Source: Duganella phyllosphaerae
GTDB taxonomy: Bacteria > Pseudomonadota > Gammaproteobacteria > Burkholderiales > Burkholderiaceae_D
DNA length: 64,000 bases
Assembly: GCF_001758785.1 (NCBI RefSeq)
Contig: NZ_LROM01000071.1
Location: 1 to 64,000, forward strand
Direction: 5' to 3'
Shown: piece by piece, positions 16,333-26,200 of the stretch
How positions within the stretch are numbered: the first letter of the stretch is position 1
How the letters are laid out: the number at the start of each line of letters is the position of its first letter
Program-made: the position numbers and the translations under genes
The notes under the pieces: generated by a model
What the model was told of the DNA's origin: nothing
What the model saw: only the letters and a program-made list of their open reading frames with translations
Databases searched by the model: none

Positions 16333-17286
16333 TCAAGCGATCGAAGGTTTGCCGAACACCGGCATCCCCTGCGCGTCCCACTTCAGTGGCTTCACATAGG
16401 TATGACGGTCCGGGTTCCACAGCGGGTCGCCGATGATCTCGGTGTAAGTTCTTGCATGATAAACCAACATGACGGTTTCGCCATCGTCGCCGATGGTGAA
16501 GCTGTTGTGGCCCGGGCCGTACACCTTGTTCTCGAAACACGTCTGCAGCACCGGCTGCGGGCTCTTGGTCCACGCTGCCGGATCGAGCACGTCGGCGCTT
16601 TCGTCCGCCCACAGGATGCCCATCGCGTAGTTTTCGTCGGTGGCGCTGGCCGAGTAGCTGATGAAGATCTTGCCGTTCTTTTTCAGCACGGACGGGCCTT
16701 CGTTGACCCAGAAGCCACGGATCTCCCAGTCGAACTCCGGCTTGCTCAGCATGACGGGCGGGCCGCCCAGCTGCCACGGTGTTTTCATCGGGGCGATGTA
16801 CAGGTTGGAGTTGCCCTCGATGGCCACGTCCTTTTGCGCCCACAGGTAGTACAGCTGGCCCTTGTGGGTAAAGGTGGTGGCGTCGAGGCAGAAGGTGTCG
16901 ATGCCGGTGTCGATCTGGCCCATGAACTCCCACTCGCCGATCAAAGGATTGGGGTTGGTGTTACGGATCGCGTACATGCGGTGCTGGAACAGCTTGTACT
17001 TGATCTCGCGGCTCGGTGCGGCAGCAAAGTACACATACCAGGCGCCGTCGTTGAAATGGATCTCCGGTGCCCAAATCAGTTCGCTGTACGCGCCCGTATC
17101 CGGCTTGTGCCAGACGTCGACTTTTTCCGCGTCCGCCAGGCCGGCGATGGTTGTGGCGCGGCGCAGTTCGATGCGGTCGTACTGCGGCACCGAGGCGGTA
17201 AAGTAGTAATAGCCGTCGGTGTGGCGGATGATGAACGGGTCGGCGCGCTGTTCGATCAGCGGTTGCAGGATGTCTGGGGTTTGCAT
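16333..17286 (-). CDS. GH43 alpha-L-arabinofuranosidase without signal peptide (GH43_26-like exo-enzyme)
   Basis: The 317-aa protein begins MQTPDILQPL and has the GH43 triad: D16 in QRADPFII, an Asp in the GIDTFCLDATTF segment and a Glu in FWVNEGPSV. GPGHNSF near the C-terminus supports the family. It lacks a signal peptide, so it probably trims imported arabino-oligosaccharides in the cytoplasm, next to the symporter gene. The symporter stop is 17 bp before this ATG. A TTG five codons upstream (17301) is an alternative start that would lie 1 base after that stop. Subfamily placement is from memory of the pattern and less certain than the family. Confidence 0.85.
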   Translation of the reverse strand: MQTPDILQPLIEQRADPFIIRHTDGYYYFTASVPQYDRIELRRATTIAGLADAEKVDVWHKPDTGAYSELIWAPEIHFNDGAWYVYFAAAPSREIKYKLFQHRMYAIRNTNPNPLIGEWEFMGQIDTGIDTFCLDATTFTHKGQLYYLWAQKDVAIEGNSNLYIAPMKTPWQLGGPPVMLSKPEFDWEIRGFWVNEGPSVLKKNGKIFISYSASATDENYAMGILWADESADVLDPAAWTKSPQPVLQTCFENKVYGPGHNSFTIGDDGETVMLVYHARTYTEIIGDPLWNPDRHTYVKPLKWDAQGMPVFGKPSIA

Positions 17287-17302
17287 TGCTTCGGTATCCA
17301 AT

Positions 17303-18658
17303 TTAAACGGTCACGGGGGGTTGTACAGCCATTTGCTTCTTCACCTGTGCATAGTACTGGTCGGTTACGCGGTAGCGGAACATCATCAAGCCCATCACGG
17401 TATGGAAAAAGCCCGGAATCAGGGTGACCATCAGCACGATGCCGTGCAGCGCGAACGCGGTCTGCTCGTGGTTGGGCGCATACTGGAAGTACGTCAGCAG
17501 CCAGCCTACCAGCACGCCGGCGATGCCCATGCCGGCCTTCTGGCACACCGAAATACCGCCGTAGGCAAAGCCCGAAACCCGCTTGCCGGTTTTCACCTGG
17601 CCGTAGTCGATGGTCTCGGCAATCGCCGACCAGAACACCGGCGCGTGCAGGTCCACCACGAACGACAGCACGAAGTACAGCACGAACGCCAGCATCACAT
17701 CGCCAGGCTTGACGACGAAGTAGATCAGCGAGCTGATCACGCCAACCGCTATCTGCGACCAGCGGAACAGCTTGACCTTGCAATAGAACTTGGTGATCCA
17801 CGTGGACGCGATCATCGACAGGATGGCCGCGACCACGCCGATCGACAAAAACGTGGAGACGGTGGCGGTGTTCCCGCCCAGGTAATACTTGGCGTAGTAG
17901 ATGGCAGCCGAGGCGCGCACCACGTAGCCGATGGTGCCCACCACGCACACGCCGCACAGGATCAGCCACTGGTCGTTCTTGAGCAGCAGCTTCATCTGGT
18001 CCGACAGCGACTGGCGCTGCACCACGTGGCGCACGCGCTCGGTGGTGGTAAATACGCAGAACAGGAACAGCACCACGCCGATCACCGCCATGACCGCCAT
18101 CGCGGCCTGGTAGCCCACGGCCGCGTTGCCGTGGCCCCAGCGCTCGGACAGCACCGGCACCACCACCGTCACCATGAAGGCGCCGATCTTGGCGAAGAAC
18201 AGGCGGTAGCCGTTGGCCGACAGGCGGTCCTGCGGATCGTCGGTCAGGCTGCTGGGCAGCGAGATGTAGGCCACGCCCACGCCCGACGTCATCAGGGTCA
18301 TGATGATGTAGGTGGAGTAGGCCCACACCAGCTTGGCGCTGTATTCCCAGTCCGGCGTGGTAAACACGAAGAACACGCTGATGCCGTAAGGGATGGCCAG
18401 CGCCAGCAGCCAGGGGCGGTAGCGGCCCATGCGCAGGCTGGTGTAGCGGTCGGTGAGCTGGCCGACAATCAGGTCGCCGATGGCGCCCGCCACCTTGACG
18501 ACGAAGAACAGCAGCGCCAGGTCGGAGGTCTTGAGGCCGTAGATGTCGGTGTAGAAGAACGTGATGATCAACATCATCGACGAGATCACCACGTTCAGCG
18601 CCATGTCGCCGGCGCCGAAGCCCACTTTTTCCAACAGTGATAATTTTTGATTCGACAT
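17303..18658 (-). CDS. GPH-family sugar:cation symporter (MFS)
   Basis: The 451-aa membrane protein has about 12 hydrophobic segments. It opens with the glycoside-pentoside-hexuronide:cation symporter signature EKVGFGAGDMALN, then QLTDRYTSLRMGRYRPWLL. It would carry arabinose or short arabino-oligosaccharides across the inner membrane with H+ or Na+. It sits between the TonB receptor (25 bp upstream) and the cytoplasmic GH43, forming an import module. The start follows an AGAGGTAG sequence. Confidence 0.92.
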   Translation of the reverse strand: MSNQKLSLLEKVGFGAGDMALNVVISSMMLIITFFYTDIYGLKTSDLALLFFVVKVAGAIGDLIVGQLTDRYTSLRMGRYRPWLLALAIPYGISVFFVFTTPDWEYSAKLVWAYSTYIIMTLMTSGVGVAYISLPSSLTDDPQDRLSANGYRLFFAKIGAFMVTVVVPVLSERWGHGNAAVGYQAAMAVMAVIGVVLFLFCVFTTTERVRHVVQRQSLSDQMKLLLKNDQWLILCGVCVVGTIGYVVRASAAIYYAKYYLGGNTATVSTFLSIGVVAAILSMIASTWITKFYCKVKLFRWSQIAVGVISSLIYFVVKPGDVMLAFVLYFVLSFVVDLHAPVFWSAIAETIDYGQVKTGKRVSGFAYGGISVCQKAGMGIAGVLVGWLLTYFQYAPNHEQTAFALHGIVLMVTLIPGFFHTVMGLMMFRYRVTDQYYAQVKKQMAVQPPVTV

Positions 18659-18683
18659 CTGCTAGCTACCTCTGCAAAACTGC

Positions 18684-21374
18684 TTAGTACTTCAGGTTCA
18701 TCGACAACCCCAACGTGCGGTCATAGCGGCGGGTATCGCGCGGGAAGTCGTTCTCGTTATCCCAGTAATCGCGGTACTTGAAGTTGAGCAGGTTGGTACC
18801 GGTCAGGTTGACGGTGACGTGCTTGTTCACCTTGTAGCTGAGCGACCCGTCGAGCGAGGATACCGGTGCTACGGTCAGGTCCTTGCCTGCCAGGTTGGCC
18901 GCATCGGGCGTATCGCCATAGGTGAGCACGTATTTCGAACGCCAGTTGTAAGCCAGGCGTGCCGACCACTCGTCCTTTTCATACAGGCCCACGATGTTAT
19001 ATGACAGGCGCGACATGCCCTGGAACGGCTTGTCCGACTGGGCTGGATTGGTGGCCGAAGTCACACCGCCTTCGGTGTATGTGACGTTGGCCTGCAAACC
19101 GAAGCCGCTCAACCACCCGGGCAAACCATCGTAGAACTGCTGGTACGCCACTTCGACGCCCTGCAGGTGCCCCTTGTCCGAGTTGGTCGGGCGGGTGACG
19201 TTGTACGGTACGCCCTGGAAGGTTTCCGACACCACGCGGTTGACGATGTAGCCGTCGAAGTTATGGCGGAACACCGTGCCGCTCAAGGAGCCGGTGCGGG
19301 CGAAGTACCATTCCAGGGTGGTGTCGAAGTTTTGCCCGGTGAATGGTTTCAGGCCCGGATTACCGCCGGTGGCGCTGGCAACGTTGGTGGTGCCGTTAGG
19401 CCTGATGTAGGCGGTGGCCGGATTGAGGTCCGAAAAATTCGGGCGGGTCAGCGTCTTGTTGTAAGCGAAGCGGGCCAGCAGGTCCTTGCGGATCTCCAGC
19501 TTGAAGTTAGCGCTTGGCAGCACTTCGGTGCCCGAAGACTTGCTGGTGGTCGCCGTGTAGACGGGCTTGCCGTCGGTGTCGAAGGTCGTGTTATTCGCAT
19601 CGATGGTCGCATCGGTTTTGGAAACGCGTACGCCAATCACGCCTTCAACCGGGTACTGGCCCAGGTCGAAGCCTACGCGGGTTTTCACGTATGCCGCGTA
19701 GTTCTTCTCGGTATTGCTGAAGAACGATGCAGGATCAATGTTCTTGGGCGCCGACGAGCCGGTAGCAATTTGGCGCACCGACGCGGTGTTGTTGATCAAA
19801 TAGCTGCCGCAGGGCGTGGACCAACCGGCGGTGCCGTAGTTCTCCGACATGCCAGGCGTGGTGCATGCCAGGCCCGGAACACTGGCCATCGTCACGCCAG
19901 CAGTCGCTGGCACGCTGCCCTCCTCGGACTTGATCGAATTGGCCTTACGTTCATTGGTGCGTACGCCGAAACTGACGTCCTTGAACAAGCCGTCGGCTTC
20001 CGGCGTCCAGGTACCGTCCGCGCGCCAGTCGGTGGACTTGCCTCTGTCGTAGCCGTAGCGGTCGAAGAACTGCAGCAGCGTGATCTTGCTTGGATCGGTC
20101 AAACCGGAACCGGTGTACTGTGCAAACGGGCTTTTGCCGGCATTGGTCTTGATGTAGGCGCTATCGGCGGTGGTGCTGGTGTCGAGGATCGGATTGCTCC
20201 AATCGTATTTGCTGTCGGTGACGGCCAGCTCCGAGCTAACCCGCAGGCCCGGCGTAACGCGCCACTTGGCGCCTACCGCATGCTGCGACGACGTCGTCTT
20301 CGAACCAAGCACCTGGGTGGACAGGATGGTGAACGTGTTGGTCGAGTTGATGGTCTCGGTCTGATTGGTGCCGGGGATGCGCGTGACGCGCACCGCGTCC
20401 GGCGTATTCCAGGGCAGGCCAACGAAGAAATCGGTATCGGTGGTCCGCTTGAGCGTCGAATACAGGCCTTCCGCATACACCTCCAGGTCCGCGTTCGGCT
20501 TCCACTGGAACGCGTAATTGGCGGCCTGGCGCTTGCGCTGGCCGTGGATATTTTGCAGGCCTACCAGGTCGGGACCGGTCAGGGTCGGATCGGCAGCGCC
20601 GCCCTTGAAAATCGGGAAGGTCTGGAACACCCGCTCTTCGGCAAAGCGGTCCTTCACCGAAGACACGCCGAACAGTGCGCCCACTTCGCCGATGCCGGTG
20701 TTCCAGCGGTTCGAGACCATGCCCGACAGTTCGGGATCGGTGGCGTTGGCCTTGTCCTTGTTCTTGCCGCCCACTTGGGCGCTGGCGGTAAATTCCTTGA
20801 AGTCGAACGGACGATTGGTGCGCACATCGATCACGCCGGCGATGCCGCCTTCGACCAGGTCCGCGCTCTGCGACTTGTACACATCCACGCGCTGGAGCAT
20901 GGTCGACGGAATGTCGGCCAACTGGATATAGCGGCCGGTGGTCGTAAACATCTCGCGGCCGTTGAGCAGCGTGGCGATGCCGGGCAGGCCACGGATCAGG
21001 ACAGTGTCCGCTTCGCCGGCATTGCGGCTGACCTGCACACCGGTCACCCGGGCCAGGGTTTGCGCCACGTTCGTGTCGGGGAATTTGCCGATATCGTCCG
21101 CGACGATGGAATCCATCACGTTGTCGGCATCCTGCTTGATCTTTTGCGCCGATTCGGCGGCACGGCGCATGCCGGTCACGGTGACGACGGACACGTTGGG
21201 ATCGGCGACAGGTGCTTGTGCCGCAGCGGGGGCTGGGGCTGGGGCCGATGCCTCTTGCGCCATGACAGGGAAAGCAGACAGCAGCCCGGCCGCTGCCAAA
21301 ACGGCGACGCCCGCTTTAAGGACGAGGCGATGCTGCGCGCGGGACGAAGTGGTCCCGGTAATCGTGGTGTTCAT
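18684..21374 (-). CDS. TonB-dependent receptor (TIGR01782-type), probable arabino-oligosaccharide transporter
   Basis: The 896-aa outer membrane receptor has an N-terminal signal ending VMAQ (near residue 40) and a low-complexity Ala/Pro stretch. A plug domain follows (VTVTGMRRAAESAQKIKQ, then DIGKFPDTNVAQTLARVTGVQ), then a 22-strand barrel ending in the canonical aromatic-containing NLKY. This Xanthomonas/Caulobacter-type receptor class imports plant oligosaccharides without a SusD partner. It is the first gene of the locus and has its own promoter with the shared operator. The substrate is inferred from the neighbouring hydrolases. Confidence 0.92.
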   Translation of the reverse strand: MNTTITGTTSSRAQHRLVLKAGVAVLAAAGLLSAFPVMAQEASAPAPAPAAAQAPVADPNVSVVTVTGMRRAAESAQKIKQDADNVMDSIVADDIGKFPDTNVAQTLARVTGVQVSRNAGEADTVLIRGLPGIATLLNGREMFTTTGRYIQLADIPSTMLQRVDVYKSQSADLVEGGIAGVIDVRTNRPFDFKEFTASAQVGGKNKDKANATDPELSGMVSNRWNTGIGEVGALFGVSSVKDRFAEERVFQTFPIFKGGAADPTLTGPDLVGLQNIHGQRKRQAANYAFQWKPNADLEVYAEGLYSTLKRTTDTDFFVGLPWNTPDAVRVTRIPGTNQTETINSTNTFTILSTQVLGSKTTSSQHAVGAKWRVTPGLRVSSELAVTDSKYDWSNPILDTSTTADSAYIKTNAGKSPFAQYTGSGLTDPSKITLLQFFDRYGYDRGKSTDWRADGTWTPEADGLFKDVSFGVRTNERKANSIKSEEGSVPATAGVTMASVPGLACTTPGMSENYGTAGWSTPCGSYLINNTASVRQIATGSSAPKNIDPASFFSNTEKNYAAYVKTRVGFDLGQYPVEGVIGVRVSKTDATIDANNTTFDTDGKPVYTATTSKSSGTEVLPSANFKLEIRKDLLARFAYNKTLTRPNFSDLNPATAYIRPNGTTNVASATGGNPGLKPFTGQNFDTTLEWYFARTGSLSGTVFRHNFDGYIVNRVVSETFQGVPYNVTRPTNSDKGHLQGVEVAYQQFYDGLPGWLSGFGLQANVTYTEGGVTSATNPAQSDKPFQGMSRLSYNIVGLYEKDEWSARLAYNWRSKYVLTYGDTPDAANLAGKDLTVAPVSSLDGSLSYKVNKHVTVNLTGTNLLNFKYRDYWDNENDFPRDTRRYDRTLGLSMNLKY

Positions 21375-21434
21375 GTGTCTCCAGTGCTCATTGTTATGTG
21401 GCTCTACCCAGGCCTGTCTCGGCCGTTAAAAAAG

Positions 21435-21464
21435 ATCATATTTGTGAGCAGGAAAACAAACCAA
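21435..21464 (-). promoter_or_regulatory. Candidate promoter of the TonB receptor gene
   Basis: On the minus strand TTGGTT (21459-21464) and TATGAT (21435-21440) are separated by 18 nt. The -35 element is 17 nt from the operator end TATCAA, exactly as at the dehydratase promoter. Confidence 0.55.
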
Positions 21465-21483
21465 TCAATTTTTTGGCAGTTTT

Positions 21484-21501
21484 GATACCGAAACCGACAT
21501 C
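21484..21501. promoter_or_regulatory. Shared inverted-repeat operator upstream of the TonB receptor
   Basis: The sequence GATACCGAAACCGACATC is the second copy of the site at 15107-15124. It is centred roughly 30 bp upstream of the -35 hexamer, a position typical for an activator of the LysR class. Confidence 0.6.
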
Positions 21502-21520
21502 GGGAGAGCATTCGAAACGT

Positions 21521-21542
21521 AAAAAAACCCGCACAAGGCGGG
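21521..21542 (-). terminator. Rho-independent terminator of the AMP nucleosidase gene
   Basis: On the minus strand CCCGC-CTTGT-GCGGG is followed by seven T residues, 25 bp after the amn stop codon. It insulates amn from the receptor promoter just downstream. Confidence 0.85.
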
Positions 21543-21566
21543 CTTTTGAGCACAGTGAGGCAACCT

Positions 21567-23084
21567 TTACTGGAACGCAACTTCCGTAAAACTGCGTAAC
21601 TTGCGACTATGAAGCTTATCCACGCCGAGATTGCGCAGCATCTCCAACGCCTTCATGCCGATGCGCAGGTGTTGATCGACGCGGTCGCGGTAGAACTGGT
21701 TGGCCATGCCGGGCAGCTTGATTTCGCCGTGCATCGGTTTGTCGCTCACGCACAACAGCGTGCCGTACGGGACCCGGAAGCGAAAACCGTTGGCGGCAAT
21801 CGTCGCGCTTTCCATGTCCAGCGCAATCGCGCGGCTCTGGCTGAAGCGACGCTCCGGCGTGCGCTGCGGCAGCAGCTCCCAGTTGCGGTTGTCGGTGCTG
21901 GCCACGGTGCCGGTACGCATCACGCGTTTCAGGTCATGGCCGGTCAGCTGCGTCACTTCGGCCACCGCCGCTTCGATCGCCACCTGCACCTCGGCCAGCG
22001 GTGGAATCGGCACCCACAGCGGCAGGTCTTCGTCGAGCACATGGTCTTCGCGCACGTAGCCGTGGGCCAGCACGTAGTCGCCCAGTTCCTGGGTGTTGCG
22101 CAGGCCCGCGCAGTGGCCCAGCATCAGCCAGCAGTGCGGGCGCAGCACGGCGATATGGTCGGTGATGGTCTTGGCGTTGGCGGGGCCGACGCCGATATTG
22201 ACCATCGAGATGCCCGAGCCGTCGGCGCGGATCAGGTGATAGCCCGGCATTTGCGGCAGCCGTGGCGGCTGGGTGCCGTAGGCGTCGCCCGGCTCGGCCG
22301 CCTGGCCCACGCGGCGCGTGACCATGTTGCCCGGTTCGACAAAGGCGATGTACTCGTTGTCGCCCTCCCCCATCGCTTGGTTCATCAACTCGTGACCGAG
22401 CTTGATGAATTCGTCGATATAGAACTGGTAATTGGTAAACAGGACGAACTTCTGGAAGTGCTCGCACGAGGTGCCGGTGTAGTGACGCAGGCGTTGCAGG
22501 GAATAGTCCACGCGCGGCGCGGTAAACAGCGCCAGCGGCTGGGCCTCGCCCATCGCCGGTTCGTGGGTGCCGTTGGCGATGCCGTCGTCCATGGCGGCCA
22601 GGTTGGGCAGGTCGAAGACGTCGCGCATCAGCATGCGGCGGTCGGGGGTGAGGCTGCCCTCGATGTGTTCGTGCTCGGCAAACGAGAAGTGGATCGGGAT
22701 CGGCTGGGCGCTGGTACCCACCTCGATGCGCACCTGCTGGCGGTGACCGTGATTTTGCAGCAGCAGCTTGAACTGCTGGATGTAATAGCGCTTGAACAGG
22801 TCGGGCCGGGTAACCGTGGTTTCGTAGGTGCCGGGGCCGGCGACGAAGCCGAAGGCCAGGCGCGAGTCGGCGCGGGCCACGGTGTCGGTATGGACCCGCA
22901 CGAACGGGTAGCAGGCGCGCACATGCTCGCCCACGTCTTCGCCGGCCACGAAGCGCTTCATGGCGTCGCGCAGGTGGGCGATGTTGGCGTCGTAGATGGC
23001 CAGCACCTGGTCGAAGGCGGCTTCCGGGTCGTCGAATTGCACGGGGGCGATAAACGGTCTATTCGAGGGACGATTCGGTGACAT
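21567..23084 (-). CDS. amn: AMP nucleosidase
   Basis: The 505-aa protein has the AMP nucleosidase layout: an N-terminal regulatory domain (about residues 1-180, with RPDLFKRYY and PIHFSF) and a C-terminal nucleoside-phosphorylase-like catalytic domain (MVNIGVGPANAKTITDH, LMLGHCAGLR, ALDMESATIAANGFRF). It hydrolyses AMP to adenine and ribose 5-phosphate in purine salvage and adenylate control. The start MSPNRPSNRP at 23084 has AAGGAG 6 nt upstream; the open frame continues further but without support. It is divergent from the NRPS gene and ends at a clear terminator. Confidence 0.93.
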   Translation of the reverse strand: MSPNRPSNRPFIAPVQFDDPEAAFDQVLAIYDANIAHLRDAMKRFVAGEDVGEHVRACYPFVRVHTDTVARADSRLAFGFVAGPGTYETTVTRPDLFKRYYIQQFKLLLQNHGHRQQVRIEVGTSAQPIPIHFSFAEHEHIEGSLTPDRRMLMRDVFDLPNLAAMDDGIANGTHEPAMGEAQPLALFTAPRVDYSLQRLRHYTGTSCEHFQKFVLFTNYQFYIDEFIKLGHELMNQAMGEGDNEYIAFVEPGNMVTRRVGQAAEPGDAYGTQPPRLPQMPGYHLIRADGSGISMVNIGVGPANAKTITDHIAVLRPHCWLMLGHCAGLRNTQELGDYVLAHGYVREDHVLDEDLPLWVPIPPLAEVQVAIEAAVAEVTQLTGHDLKRVMRTGTVASTDNRNWELLPQRTPERRFSQSRAIALDMESATIAANGFRFRVPYGTLLCVSDKPMHGEIKLPGMANQFYRDRVDQHLRIGMKALEMLRNLGVDKLHSRKLRSFTEVAFQ

Positions 23085-23150
23085 ACGACTCCTTAAAAGA
23101 AAGCTCTGGAGCCCATTGTAAGGGCTGGCGGCGGAAGTTGCAGATTTCTC

Positions 23151-23171
23151 CTTACCGCTAGGACAGGTAAG
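23151..23171. promoter_or_regulatory. Inverted repeat in the amn / NRPS divergent region
   Basis: CTTACC-N9-GGTAAG lies between the two divergent start codons. A TACAAT hexamer at 23194-23199 downstream looks like the -10 element of the NRPS promoter. No good -35 is visible, so the inverted repeat may mark an activator or repressor site. Confidence 0.3.
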
Positions 23172-23227
23172 CAAAAAAAGCGTTCCTGTCGCGTACAATG
23201 ATTGCCTCTTCTCCTCACTTTTTCAGC

Positions 23228-26200
23228 ATGACCGAGCCAGCACCGCAGGGCCTTACGAATACGCACCCCGACATCCTGTTCGGGCCGTCCGACGCCGCGC
23301 TGCTGCGCGAGGAAATCCTGGCCGATTTGCTCGAAGCTAGCGCTGCCCGCGCGCCCGACCACCCGGCCCTGGTCTACGGCGATGTCACCCTCAGCTACCG
23401 CGAACTCGATGCGCGGGCCGCGCTGGTGGCGGCGCGCCTGATAGCCGCCGGTGTGCGACCCGGCCAGATCGTCGGCCTGTGGCTGCCGCGCGGGATCGAT
23501 TTGCTGGTGGCGCAGGCCGGCATCGCCAAGGCCGGCGCGGCCTGGCTGCCGGTGGACGAAGACACGCCAGTCGAGCGCCTGCAAGTGTGCCTGATTGATG
23601 CCGACGGCGCCGGCGTGGTCACCAGTGCGGCGCTGGCGACGCGCCTGGCGCATCTTGGCCGCACCGCCTGGACCATCGAAGCGCTGCTGGCCGCGCCGCA
23701 GCCCGGCGAGAACCTCGCTGCGCGCGGCCCGGTCTCGCCCGACATGCCGGCCTACGTTATTTATACCTCCGGCTCCACCGGCAAGCCGAAAGGCATCCTG
23801 ATCACCCAGCGCAGCATCTGCCACTTCCTGCGCAGCGAGAACGCGGTATTGCAAGTGACTGCGGCCGACAAGGTATACCAGGGCTTCTCGGTCGCCTTCG
23901 ACATGTCGTTCGAGGAGATCTGGATTTCGTACCTGGCCGGCGCCACGCTGTGGATCGGCCCCAAGGAAATCAGCGGCGACCCCGAAACGCTGCCGCGCAT
24001 GCTCGATGCCAACCAGGTGACGGTGCTGCACGCGGTACCCACCCTGCTGGCGTTGTTCAACCAGGAAGTGCCGTCGCTGCGCCTGATTAACCTCGGCGGC
24101 GAGGCCTGCCCGGAATCGCTGGTCGAGCGCTGGTCGCGACCGGGCCGGCAGATGTTCAACACCTACGGCCCTACCGAAGCGACGGTATCGGCCAGCCTGG
24201 CGCGCCTGCGCCCCGGCCACCCGGTCACCATCGGCACGCCGCTGCCGAACTACGGCCTGTTCGTGATTGACCCCAACCCGAACGCCAACGTCGAGATCAA
24301 TAACCTGCGCCTGCTCCCCATCGGCGAAGTCGGCGAACTGTGTATCACCGGACCGGGCCTCGCCGCCGGCTACCTGGGCCGCCCCGACCTCACGGCCGAA
24401 AAATTTCTGCCCAATCCCTGGTCCACGGGCGAACATGACCACCGCCTGTACCGCACCGGCGACCTGGCGCGCATCGGCCCGGACGGCGAGGTGACGTGCC
24501 TGGGCCGCGCCGACGACCAGGTCAAGATCCGCGGTTTTCGCGTGGAGCTGGGCGAGATCGAAGCGCTGCTGGCGCAGCAGCCGGGCGTGGGCACGGTGGC
24601 GGTGTTGCTGCGCAAGGATGACGGCATCGACCAGCTGGTGGCCTACCTGGTGCCCGAAGCCGGCGTGACCCTCGACCCGAAAACGTTACGCAGCGCGCTC
24701 GCTGCCAACCTGCCGCCGTACATGGTGCCGGGCCGCTACGAAATGCAGGCGGCGATGCCGCGCCTCACCTCCGGCAAGATCGACCGCAAGGCCTTGAAGG
24801 CGCTGCCGTTGTCGGCGCCGGCCGCCGGCAGCGCCGCCGAATCGGATCTGCCCGAAACCCCGGCCGAAGCGGCGCTGTTTGCGGCGCTGGCCACGCTGTT
24901 CCCCGGCCAGGCCATCGTGCGCCAGGCCGACTTCTTCTCCGACCTGGGTGGCCACTCGTTCTTTGCCGCGCGGCTGGCGTCAACCCTGCGCGCCGATCCG
25001 CGCTTTGCCCACATGACGGTGCGCGACATCTACCAGCAGCGCCAGGTCGGCAAGATCGCCCAGGCGCTGGCCGACGGCGCCAACGACGCCAGCGCCGCCA
25101 AGGCCGAAACCGAATGGACGCCGCCGTCCAGCATCAAGCGCTGGACCTGCGGACTGGCGCAGGCGGCCGCCATGCCCGGACTGGTCGCCCTGCGCATGGC
25201 GCAGTGGCTGGCGCCGTTCTTCACGTACCACTTCTTCACCGGCGATCCCGGCGACTCGGTGCCGCGCGCGATTGCCGCCTCGGTAGGCGTGTTCCTGATC
25301 GCCACGGTGCTGGAGTTTGCCATTGCGATTGCCGGCAAATGGCTGATCGCCGGGCGCCTGCAGGCGGGCGAGTACCCGCTCTGGAGCCTGGCCTACTACC
25401 GCTGGTGGCTGGCCGACCGGCTGGTGGAAGCCGCCCCGGTCTACCTGCTGGCCGGGTCGTCGCTCAACAACTGGTGGCTGCGCGCGCTGGGTGCGAAGAT
25501 CGGCAAGGACGTCATCATCGGCTCGATGACGCTGCGCGCGCCCGACCTGCTCACCGTGGGCGACTACGCCAGCATCGGCAACGCGGTCAATTTCGAGAAC
25601 GCGCGGGTGGAGCGCGGCGTGCTCAAACTGGGGCGCATCACGCTCGAACGTGACGCCTGCGTCAGCTCCTTCGCGGTGATGGAAGGCAATACCCGCATCG
25701 AAGCGCAAGGCCACCTGGAAGGCCAGTCGGCGCTCGGTGACGGCGCGCACGTGCCGGCCGGCCGCATCTGGGCCGGTTCGCCGGCCGCCGACGTGGGCGC
25801 GTTCGATCCGGCGCGCCTGCCGCCACGCCCCGTCGTCTCCACCGCGCGCAGCGTAATGGAAGGCGTGTTTTTCGTGTTCGGCATCCTGCTCATCGTCACG
25901 CTGTTCTTCATGCCGGTATTCCCGAGCTTTGTCCTGATCGACTGGTTCGACGAGGCGGGCTGGATGCCGTGGCTGCAGGGCGAAGGCATGGGCATTCGCC
26001 TGCTGCGCTACTTCGTGCTGGCCTTCCCTGCCAGCGCGGTGCTGATCGTGCTCACCGCGCTGCTGTCGGCCGGCATTCGCTGGACCGTGCTGCCGCGCCT
26101 CAAACCCGGCCGGTCGGCGGTGCACAGCAACACCTACTGCGCCAAGTGGCTGGTGAGCCAGATCCAGGAATCGAGCCTGAACGTCCTGCACGGCATTTAC

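Noticed and set aside
17287..17301. TTG start for the cytoplasmic GH43
   Set aside because: It is possible, lying 1 base after the symporter stop, but ATG at 17286 is a better codon and gives the family-typical N-terminus.
1489..21501. Reading the shared operator as a classical LysR T-N11-A box
   Set aside because: Within the 18-bp core no T and A pair has the exact 11-base spacing in all copies, so the link to the LysR protein rests on location only.
23198..23227. Upstream ATG for the NRPS
   Set aside because: It overlaps a TACAAT -10-like hexamer and adds ten residues with no family support. The choice is not certain.
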